Part shown: positions 1 to 6,015 of the stretch, one piece after another
Numbering within the stretch: the first letter of the stretch is position 1
Layout of the letters: each line of letters starts with the position of its first letter
Assembly (NCBI GenBank): GCA_900551495.1
Contig: URWG01000113.1
Coordinates: 1 to 6,103, forward strand
DNA: 6,103 nucleotides
Origin: an uncultured Eubacteriales bacterium
GTDB taxonomy: Bacteria; Bacillota; Clostridia; Oscillospirales; Oscillospiraceae
Direction: 5' to 3'
Notes under the pieces: generated by a model
Seen by the model: only the letters and a program-made list of their open reading frames with translations
Told to the model about the DNA's origin: nothing
Database searches by the model: none
Translations under genes and position numbers: made by a program

Positions 1-58
1 CCGCCCTACGCATGGAACGAAAGTGTCGTCAGCGGGCGATTGATAATCGCCCCTACGG
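1..58 (-). repeat. REP-like intergenic hairpin unit (CGTAGGG family), inverted relative to the 3' copies
   Basis: Read on the minus strand this is CCGTAGGGGCG..., a hairpin GGGCGATT-ATC-AATCGCCC (8 perfect pairs, positions 52 to 34), a 23-nt linker (33 to 11), then the start of another CGTAGGGCGG box (10 to 1). The same layout of CGTAGGG box, GC-rich hairpin, linker of about 25 nt and next box occurs at 6039-6097 on the plus strand. CCGCCCTACG at 1-10 is the exact reverse complement of 6039-6048. It is cut by the window edge. No coding potential is seen; it looks like a dispersed, non-autonomous repeat. Confidence 0.6.
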
Positions 59-90
59 TGTTGAACGGTGGTGCTTACGGCACGGATGAC

Positions 91-133
91 ACCCCCTCAG
101 GCGCTTTGCGCCGGCTCCCCCAAAGGGGGAGCC
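91..133. repeat. GC-rich double-hairpin intergenic element
   Basis: After ACCCCCTCA come two adjacent perfect hairpins: GGCGC-TTT-GCGCC (100-112) and GGCTCCCCC-AAA-GGGGGAGCC (113-133, 9 pairs). I recognise this general pattern ('ccccctcag..hairpin..ctcccccaaagggggag') as a recurrent intergenic element in gut Oscillospiraceae/Ruminococcaceae genomes; that is from memory, not a search. There is no T-tract right after it (CCAAGGCTGCGG follows), so it is not a standard intrinsic terminator on the plus strand. It may be a mobile miniature element or a mRNA-end structure from an upstream gene outside the window. Confidence 0.6.
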
Positions 134-198
134 AAGGCTGCGGCGGGGGACGGGAACGGGGCGGAATTTGACACAACGGTGACAGGTGCGGAAGGTAG

Positions 199-214
199 TT
201 GTAATTTTTTACAA
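199..214. promoter_or_regulatory. Perfect palindrome upstream of the promoter, possible operator
   Basis: TTGTAA (199-204) and TTACAA (209-214) form a perfect 6+6 inverted repeat around TTTT, in an AT-rich segment 53 bases upstream of the predicted -35 box. The geometry is that of a dimeric regulator's site. It resembles CRP/FNR-type (6-N4-6) sites in layout but does not match the Rex, FNR, CcpA or PerR consensus exactly. The position would suit an activator. In AT-rich DNA a chance palindrome is quite possible. Confidence 0.3.
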
Positions 215-266
215 GAATTTTGCTTTAAATCGCTAAATTTTATTCAAAAAAACTGCGGGAAAATAC

Positions 267-295
267 TGGACAAATTCGGCAGAGATTGTTAGAAT
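267..295 (+). promoter_or_regulatory. Predicted sigma-A-type promoter of the protease gene
   Basis: A -35 box TGGACA (267-272; 5 of 6 to TTGACA) and a -10 box TAGAAT (290-295; 5 of 6 to TATAAT) are separated by exactly 17 bases in an AT-rich stretch. Transcription would start near 301-303, giving a leader of about 90 nt before the ATG at 393. No other pair near the gene fits as well. A perfect TTGACA at 168-173 has no -10 box at a proper distance. The call rests on consensus and spacing only. Confidence 0.7.
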
Positions 296-311
296 AAATA
301 TTAGGTAAAAG

Positions 312-354
312 TGTATGCTTTTGCATCAGTATCCGCCGTTTGCGGGAGCATACA
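312..354 (+). promoter_or_regulatory. Stem-loop in the 5' leader of the protease mRNA
   Basis: TGTATGCT (312-319) is perfectly complementary to AGCATACA (347-354). Inside it a second stem, CCGC (333-336) with GCGG (342-345), closes a 5-nt loop. Twelve unpaired bases (320-331) lie on the 5' side only. The structure begins about 10 nt after the predicted transcript start and ends 24 nt before the Shine-Dalgarno site, so it leaves the ribosome site free. It might stabilise the mRNA or serve as a protein or RNA binding site. There is no U-tract, so it is not a terminator. It matches no riboswitch class I recognise. The in-frame ATG at 315 is buried in it, which argues against that start. Confidence 0.5.
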
Positions 355-377
355 ACGATACGACCCACACTATTATG

Positions 378-385
378 AAAAGGAG
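378..385 (+). promoter_or_regulatory. Ribosome binding site that fixes the start at 393
   Basis: AAAAGGAG ends 7 bases before the ATG at 393, which is ideal spacing for a Firmicutes ribosome. The in-frame ATG at 375 lies just upstream of and partly within this purine tract and has no site of its own. The ATG at 315 has only a weak AGG about 9 bases upstream. Starting at 393 also gives a standard signal peptide beginning MRKFK. Confidence 0.88.
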
Positions 386-392
386 AAGAAAA

Positions 393-3300
393 ATGAGAAA
401 GTTCAAGAGTGTTCTTGCGCTTCTTCTCGCGCTGGTTTTGGTACTGGGCTGCGTCGGCACGGCATTTGCCGCGAAGACTCCGGTTTCCGAAGTCGAGGGC
501 ACGAAGAAGACCGACGCTGCGGAAGCCAAGGGCTTCAAGAGTGTCGAATTCGCCAAAAACATCAATAAGTATAACGACGACGACGTAGTTCGCGCGATCG
601 TTGTGCTGAAGAATGCTCCGACCGCTGCTCTCGCCAAGAGAGGCGCTTCCAACGAAGCGGCTGTCCGCGAGCAGGTCAAGGCGAGCCAGGACAAGGTCCG
701 CAAGGCGATGCGCGGCATTGATTACGAGGTGCAGTACACCTACGATACACTGCTCAACGGCTTTAGCTGCGACGTTGCCTACGGCGATTTGGACAAGATC
801 GCCTCCATCGACGGCGTTGACGCGGTTTACATCGCCAACCATTATGACGCTCCGGTGCTGGAAAAGGGCGAGGAGACCAGAACGGTCGGTTCCGCGTACA
901 TGACCGGCACAGACATGGCGCGTGACGAGTTTGGCATCGACGGCAGCGGCATTGTGATCGCCGTGCTGGATACCGGTCTGAACACCACGCACGAGGCGTT
1001 CCGGGACGCCGACGGCAACTGTGCCGCCAACGGTCGCCTGACCGAGGCGGACACCGCCCTGACGGCTGCCGCGGGCACGTATCTCAATGCGAAGGTTCCG
1101 TTTGCCTACGACTATGCCGATAAGGATACCGACGTTACGGATTATCAGGGTCACGGCACGCACGTCTCCGGCATTGCCGCGGGCTGCGCCTATGACAAGG
1201 AGAGCGGCAAGTATACCTTCGTCGGCGCTGCACCCGGTGCGCAGCTCGTCTCCATGAAGATCTTCCATGATGACGAGGGCGGCACCTCGAGCGATATTTA
1301 CTTCTACGCTCTGGAGGATGCCTACCGTCTGGGCGTTGACGTCGTGAATATGTCCATCGGTGCGCAGAACGGCTTTACCTATGATGCCGACCTTGAGACG
1401 GAGGTCTTCGGCAACATCTATAAGCGTCTGTCCGCCTCCGGTATCGTCCTGTCCGTTGCTGCCGGCAACGAGTACTCCATGGCGGAGTATTCCAGCGCGC
1501 AGTTCATCGGACCGGAGTATCAGGACTACGGCACGGTCGCCTCTCCCTCCACCTACATCGGCAGCACCTCGGTCGCTTCGGTCGAGAACGTGTCCTATCC
1601 CGCCAATGTTGTCAGCGTGGGCGAGGATAATTTCTCCTACACCGACTCCTGCAAGGATGAAGACATGATGTGGCTCAACGTCTTCGGCGACAAGGAGGTC
1701 GAATTCGTTGCCGTCCCCGATGTCGGCGGTACGAACACCAAGTCCAAGCTGGGTCTCGGCGCTCCCGAGGATTTTGCCGCGACGGATGTCAAGGGCAAGA
1801 TCGCAGTCGTGCAGCGCGGCGAGCTCACCTTTGAGGAGAAGGTCGAAAACGCTGCGAAGGCAGGCGCGATCGGCTGTATCGTCGTGAACACGGATTTGAC
1901 CAAGCTGGCCATGCAGATCGAAACCTTCGAGGTTCCCGCGATTTGCGTCGAAATGAGATCCGCCAAGGCGTTCCTGAACGCGGAGAACAAGACCGTCATC
2001 ACGCCGACCGAGAAGCAGTATGTTTCCAACCCGAACGGGACGCGGATGAGCGACTTCTCCAACTGGGGCACCTCTCCGATGCTGACGATGGCACCGGTCA
2101 TCACCTCCGTCGGCGGCGGCGTTTATTCCTCCGTCAACACCGGCGATCAGGACTATGATGTCTACCAGGGCACCTCGATGGCGGCGCCGAACTTTGCCGG
2201 CACCGTGGCGCTCCTGCTGCAGTACCTGAACAAAGAGCAGACGGGTCAGGACGGCGGGGAGATCATTCTTGATCTGGACGGTGAGCAGCAGGGTACGCTC
2301 AGCAAGGCGGAAAGGGCTGAGCTTGCGCTGGCGCTGCTGGAAGGCACCGCGACCATCCTCACCGATGCGGACGAATATCCCTACTCCGTGCGGAAGCAGG
2401 GCGCAGGTATGACCGACCTTTACCTTGCGCTCTCCTACTATACGAGCTCCGGCTATATTGTTGACCCCATCAAGGAGCTGGGCGACGATCCCGCCAAGAA
2501 GGGCGTGTATGAATTTGACGTGACCCTCGCGAACGACAGCCTTTACGGTGAGAACTGCGCGTTCTACCCCGAATCCGCGCTGCTGTTCGACTCTATCTAC
2601 AATGCAAGCAGCAAGCCCGAAACCCCCATCCTTGCAAACTCTCTTTCCGAGGATGTCCTCATGCAGGGGAAGGATTACACCATGACCTGCACCGTGGACG
2701 GCAAGCCGATCGGGGAGACGATCATTGTCGAGCCGAACACGACCTGCGACGTCCATGTGAAGCTCGAGCTGACACAGGAGACGAAGGACTACTTCAATGC
2801 GATCTTCCCGAACGGCAACTATGTTGACGGCTTCGTTTGGTTCTCCGATGTTACCGCCACGCCGGACGGCAAGATCGTCTACATCGACGGCAAGGACAAC
2901 CTCTATGCCTTCGACGACGAGGGCGCGTATCTGCTGAAGTATGACGCGGAAAGCAACCTTATTCCCGCGCTGACGGAGGAGGGCGCAAAGACCTACTACG
3001 AGGGCGACGCCGATGAGCTGTCCATGAGCGTCTATTCCGAGAGCCATGCTACGCTGCTCGCTTTCTACGGCGACTGGACGCAGGGCGACATCCTTGAGTC
3101 GGTTGACTTTGTTGACTTCATCGAGGCGAATAACTTCGTCAACACGACGGCTGCCGATGAGGAGGGCAATACCTACGCCGATTGCGGCTACACCGCGTTC
3201 GATGTGATGGATTACTTCTACACCATGCCGAACATGGCGTACACCGCAGTGTTCGACGAAGACGACAAGCCGCAGGAGCTGGGCTACTACCTCGGCGACA

Positions 3301-5942
3301 ACCTGCTGGACTACGCCGATTACTACACGCAGCATAACGGGTTCTCCACCACCGAGACCGATGCGGACGGCATTTATGCCAACGGTATGTACATCACGCC
3401 GTATCAGCTCCGCAACTGCAAGAGCCTCAAGATGACCGTCTCCGACGCAGAGACCGGTGAGGTCTACTATGTGGACGACACGGAGTATCTGCCCAAGGCC
3501 CACTACGATGAGGACGAAGGAGCATGGCAGAACGCGGGTGTGTTCTACTGGACCGGCAAGGACAAGAGCGGCAACTTCGTTCCCTCCGGCACGGTCGCGA
3601 ACGTTGTCTTTGACGCCGTTCTGCCCTACCGCGATACCGAGGTCAAGGACATTTGGAGCTTCCGGGTCGAGGTCGATTACACCGCGCCTGTTGTGGAGTC
3701 CGCCGTGTATGACGCCGAGGCAAAGACTCTGACCGTCACCGCGAGCGACGAGAGCTATCTGGCTGCCATCTATCTGTACGACAAATCCTTTAAAGAGCTG
3801 CCCATCCAAGCTTGCTCCTCCGATAAGGCGGGCGAGTCCTTCACCGCGACCTTCGACGTTGCCGATCTTGTCGAGGCAGGCTTGACGGAGATCACCGTCT
3901 GTGCACTTGACTATGCGACCAACGAGGTCGAGAAGACTGCCGCGCTCTATGAGGTCGGCAAGGACGCTACCGTTACCTACATCACCCCGAACAACACCAA
4001 GAAGGTTGCCGTCAAGACCGGCGATGCCTACACGATTGAGGACTGCATCGAGGAATTCAGCGGCGCACAGTTCGTCGGCTGGGTCGATAATGCGGTCGAG
4101 GACGCCGACGATGATACCATCTTCGAGAAGATCAATGCGCTCTACTCCGGCGGCGATGAGATCGTTGTCACGGGCGACATGACGCTGTATTCCCTCTATG
4201 CCTACGGCGAGGAGGTAAAGCTCGAGACACCCAACTACTACTACGACGTCAAGTCGGACTACAGCGGCGAATGGGCAATCTGCGGTCTGGACTACGTTGA
4301 CGACGACTACGACACCTCCAACCCCAAGGCACTCAATGAGGCGGGCGAGACCAAGAGCGTCGCCGACGATCTCGGCGGCACGATCGGCACAGAGTACGTT
4401 GAGTTCTACGCTGCCGAGGACGGCATCCGCTTCTCCTTCGAGCGTGACGCGGACGGCAACTACACCGTCAGGAACGCCAAGACCGGCAAGTATATGGCGG
4501 TTGCGGACGGCGCGCTTGCCTTCATCGACGAGCCGACCGACGCTGCCAAGTGGGAAATCACCTCCGATCTTGAAGCCGACGGCGCGGTTATCCGCAGCGC
4601 ACAGAATGCAAAGTGGGTCCTTGTCTACAACGATGACGAGGGCGAGTTCCAGTTGCTTGACGATACTGTTCCGGTCGGCTCCTTCCTCGGCCTGAGCATC
4701 CGTGCATCCGACTACTATCTCAACTGGATGTATTGCTACAGCGATACCGAGCTTGATGTGACCGGCTACACCACCACGCCGAGCGGCGAGTGCAAGCACA
4801 CCGGCGGCACGGCAACCTGCACCGAAAAGGCGGTTTGCGAAATCTGCGCCAAGGCATACGGCGATGTTGACCCCGACAACCACACCGGCAAGCTCGAATG
4901 GACGTGCACCACGACCGACCACGAGTACAAGTATTCCTGCTGCGGCGCTGTCGTTGTCGCAAAGGAAGCCCACGAGTGGAAGAACGGCGTCTGCACCGAG
5001 TGCGGCTATGAATGCAAGCACAGCGGCGGCAAGGCAACCTGCACCGAGCAGGCAGTTTGCGAAATCTGCGGTCAGTCCTACGGTGAAAAGGACCCGACCA
5101 ACCACAGCGGTAAGATCGCATGGACGATCGACAAGACGACCCACACCGGTAAGTACGACTGCTGCGGCGCGGTTGCCGTAGCCAAGGAAGCGCACGAGTG
5201 GAAGAACGGCGTCTGCGAGGAGTGCGAATACGTCTGTAAGCATGAGGAAGGCGACACCGAGCTGCGCGACGCCAAGGAAGCCACCATCACCGAGGACGGC
5301 TACACAGGCGATACCTACTGCACCATCTGCGGCAAGCTGGTCAAGAAGGGCGAGGTCATCCCCGCAACCGGCTATCCCACCTGCTACTATAAGGACTTCA
5401 AGGATTGCAAGTCCAAGTGGTACCATGAGGCGGTCGATTATACCGTCGCCAACGGTCTGATGAAGGGCATCAGCGCGGACACCTTCGAGCCGGACGGCAC
5501 GATGACCCGTGCAATGATGGTCACGGTGCTCTACCGTATGGCTGGCTCGCCCGAGGTCAAGGGCAGCTCCACCTTCACCGATGTCCCGAGCGGAAAGTGG
5601 TACTCCGACGCGATTACATGGGCGCAGGATACCGGTATCGTCCTCGGCGTGCTGAACGATAAGTTCGCCCCGAACGATTTCGTTACCCGCGAGCAGATCG
5701 CGACCATCCTGTGGCGCTACGAGGGCAAGCCCGCTGTTGAGAGCAAGTTCGACGGCTTCAAGGACGCCGGCAAGATCAGCAGCTACGCGAAGGAAGCAAT
5801 GGCATGGGCGGTTTCCGAGGGCATCTTCAACGGTGACAACGGCAACCTCAAGCCCACCGACAACGCGACCCGTGCGGAATTTGCCTGCATCGTGATGCGC
5901 TACCTCGACGGCAGCTATCCCTGCAAGGATCTGGTGAAGTAA
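393..5942 (+). CDS. SLH-anchored, multidomain subtilisin-like (S8) cell-surface serine protease
   Basis: Predicted secreted endopeptidase held on the cell wall, 1,849 aa, roughly 200 kDa. Residues 1-26 look like a signal peptide (basic MRKFK, Leu/Val core, AFA before A27). About 65-147 resemble an I9 propeptide. The S8 domain spans about 170-680, with Asp193 (VLDTG), His254 (GHGTH), oxyanion Asn359 (AAGN) and Ser595 (GTSMAAP), so the triad is complete. A PA domain (about 436-537, GKIAVVQRG at 468) lies between Asn and Ser, as in the C5a-peptidase/lactocepin/Vpr branch. Fn3-like regions follow (about 688-830; a second containing AFYGDW at 890-895; an Ig-like one at about 1094-1185). Then come an InlB-repeat-like module (about 1193-1273), an unassigned region (about 1275-1455), Cys-rich modules (1467-about 1660) and three SLH domains (about 1665-1842). 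There is no LPXTG motif. Start 393 is chosen for its AGGAG site; in-frame ATGs at 375 and 315 lack one. The frame is unbroken. Class is confident; the substrate is unknown. Confidence 0.95.
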   Translation: MRKFKSVLALLLALVLVLGCVGTAFAAKTPVSEVEGTKKTDAAEAKGFKSVEFAKNINKYNDDDVVRAIVVLKNAPTAALAKRGASNEAAVREQVKASQDKVRKAMRGIDYEVQYTYDTLLNGFSCDVAYGDLDKIASIDGVDAVYIANHYDAPVLEKGEETRTVGSAYMTGTDMARDEFGIDGSGIVIAVLDTGLNTTHEAFRDADGNCAANGRLTEADTALTAAAGTYLNAKVPFAYDYADKDTDVTDYQGHGTHVSGIAAGCAYDKESGKYTFVGAAPGAQLVSMKIFHDDEGGTSSDIYFYALEDAYRLGVDVVNMSIGAQNGFTYDADLETEVFGNIYKRLSASGIVLSVAAGNEYSMAEYSSAQFIGPEYQDYGTVASPSTYIGSTSVASVENVSYPANVVSVGEDNFSYTDSCKDEDMMWLNVFGDKEVEFVAVPDVGGTNTKSKLGLGAPEDFAATDVKGKIAVVQRGELTFEEKVENAAKAGAIGCIVVNTDLTKLAMQIETFEVPAICVEMRSAKAFLNAENKTVITPTEKQYVSNPNGTRMSDFSNWGTSPMLTMAPVITSVGGGVYSSVNTGDQDYDVYQGTSMAAPNFAGTVALLLQYLNKEQTGQDGGEIILDLDGEQQGTLSKAERAELALALLEGTATILTDADEYPYSVRKQGAGMTDLYLALSYYTSSGYIVDPIKELGDDPAKKGVYEFDVTLANDSLYGENCAFYPESALLFDSIYNASSKPETPILANSLSEDVLMQGKDYTMTCTVDGKPIGETIIVEPNTTCDVHVKLELTQETKDYFNAIFPNGNYVDGFVWFSDVTATPDGKIVYIDGKDNLYAFDDEGAYLLKYDAESNLIPALTEEGAKTYYEGDADELSMSVYSESHATLLAFYGDWTQGDILESVDFVDFIEANNFVNTTAADEEGNTYADCGYTAFDVMDYFYTMPNMAYTAVFDEDDKPQELGYYLGDNLLDYADYYTQHNGFSTTETDADGIYANGMYITPYQLRNCKSLKMTVSDAETGEVYYVDDTEYLPKAHYDEDEGAWQNAGVFYWTGKDKSGNFVPSGTVANVVFDAVLPYRDTEVKDIWSFRVEVDYTAPVVESAVYDAEAKTLTVTASDESYLAAIYLYDKSFKELPIQACSSDKAGESFTATFDVADLVEAGLTEITVCALDYATNEVEKTAALYEVGKDATVTYITPNNTKKVAVKTGDAYTIEDCIEEFSGAQFVGWVDNAVEDADDDTIFEKINALYSGGDEIVVTGDMTLYSLYAYGEEVKLETPNYYYDVKSDYSGEWAICGLDYVDDDYDTSNPKALNEAGETKSVADDLGGTIGTEYVEFYAAEDGIRFSFERDADGNYTVRNAKTGKYMAVADGALAFIDEPTDAAKWEITSDLEADGAVIRSAQNAKWVLVYNDDEGEFQLLDDTVPVGSFLGLSIRASDYYLNWMYCYSDTELDVTGYTTTPSGECKHTGGTATCTEKAVCEICAKAYGDVDPDNHTGKLEWTCTTTDHEYKYSCCGAVVVAKEAHEWKNGVCTECGYECKHSGGKATCTEQAVCEICGQSYGEKDPTNHSGKIAWTIDKTTHTGKYDCCGAVAVAKEAHEWKNGVCEECEYVCKHEEGDTELRDAKEATITEDGYTGDTYCTICGKLVKKGEVIPATGYPTCYYKDFKDCKSKWYHEAVDYTVANGLMKGISADTFEPDGTMTRAMMVTVLYRMAGSPEVKGSSTFTDVPSGKWYSDAITWAQDTGIVLGVLNDKFAPNDFVTREQIATILWRYEGKPAVESKFDGFKDAGKISSYAKEAMAWAVSEGIFNGDNGNLKPTDNATRAEFACIVMRYLDGSYPCKDLVK
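4791..5234 (+). repeat. Two tandem 222-bp (74-aa) Cys/His-rich repeats inside the protease gene
   Basis: Unit 1 is 4791-5012 (residues 1467-1540) and unit 2 is 5013-5234 (1541-1614). Both are exactly 222 bp, and by eye about 51 of 74 residues are identical. Each unit reads CKH-x-GG-x-ATC-x5-C-x2-C, then a DP-x-NH-x-GK segment, a vicinal CC (CCGAV), and AHEWKNGVC-x2-C before the next CKH. Unit 1 has nine Cys and unit 2 has eight. The CxH and CxxC spacing could bind a metal such as zinc or form disulfides. A third, different module starts with CKH at 5235 and runs to about 5375 (ATITEDGYTGDTYC-x2-CGK, ending IPATGY), a pattern I associate with Clostridia surface proteins. Function is unknown; these modules sit as a spacer between the beta-rich part and the SLH anchor. 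Confidence 0.85.
5385..5918 (+). other. Three S-layer homology (SLH) domains at the C-terminus of the protease
   Basis: SLH1 starts near residue 1665 (YYKDFKDC, then HEAVDYTVANGLMKG and TRAM). SLH2 starts near 1726 (STFTDVPSGKWYSDAI, then GIVLGV and TREQ). SLH3 starts near 1784 (FDGFKDAGKISSYAKEAM, then GIFNGDNG and TRAE). In known SLH proteins a trio of these domains binds pyruvylated secondary cell-wall polymer and anchors the protein without a covalent link. The 'TRAE-like' motif that contacts the ligand is degenerate in SLH1 and SLH2 and canonical only in SLH3. Only a short tail (SYPCKDLVK) follows, with a lone Cys. Confidence 0.95.
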
Positions 5943-5964
5943 GAAGCACCGAAGCAAATATTTC

Positions 5965-5997
5965 AAAAGCGAGGCTCCCCGCGAGCCTCGCTTTTTT
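5965..5997 (+). terminator. Strong intrinsic terminator of the protease gene
   Basis: AGCGAGGCTC (5968-5977) pairs perfectly with GAGCCTCGCT (5983-5992) around a 5-nt loop (CCCGC). A run of six T (5992-5997) follows. Three more A:T pairs can extend the base (5965-5967 with 5993-5995). It begins 23 bases after the stop codon, so transcription should end right after this gene, supporting a monocistronic unit. Confidence 0.95.
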
Positions 5998-6015
5998 GTC
6001 GTTTTTGACCGTTGT

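Larger units (their letters stand above)
1..392. other. Non-coding 5' region
   Basis: No gene is supported here. The first 165 bases are GC-rich and made of hairpin repeats. From about 190 to 310 the sequence turns AT-rich and holds the palindrome and promoter. The rest is the mRNA leader. A 74-codon open frame at 68-292 (plus strand) runs through the hairpins and the promoter, lacks a ribosome site and has no recognisable protein features. Confidence 0.8.

Noticed and set aside
168..196. Promoter built on the perfect TTGACA at 168-173
   Set aside because: At 16-18 bases downstream there is no -10-like box; the nearest TGTAAT is about 26 bases away.
199..214. Rex, FNR or PerR operator
   Set aside because: The palindrome lacks the extra base pair per half site of Rex (TTGTTAA-N4-TTAACAA), differs from TTGAT-N4-ATCAA of FNR, and has 16 rather than the 15 bases of a PerR box. 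It is kept only as an unassigned palindrome.
68..292. 74-codon open frame upstream of the protease
   Set aside because: It has no ribosome site, runs through the GC hairpins and the promoter, and shows low-complexity composition with no protein features.
315..392. Longer start for the protease at 315 or 375
   Set aside because: The ATG at 315 lies in the leader hairpin about 13 bases after the predicted transcript start and has only a weak AGG upstream. The ATG at 375 has no ribosome site, overlaps the purine tract and adds only MKRRRK. The site at 378-385 clearly serves 393.
5880..5942. LPXTG sortase anchor, expected for C5a-peptidase-type proteases
   Set aside because: There is no LPXTG motif, no hydrophobic C-terminal segment and no basic tail; the protein ends in SLH domains.
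240..5966. 1,908-codon open frame on the minus strand
   Set aside because: It is in exact codon register with the protease gene and arises because TTA, CTA and TCA are unused there. It has no recognisable domains, starts inside the terminator hairpin and ends upstream of the promoter. The sense strand has promoter, ribosome site, signal peptide, catalytic motifs and terminator.
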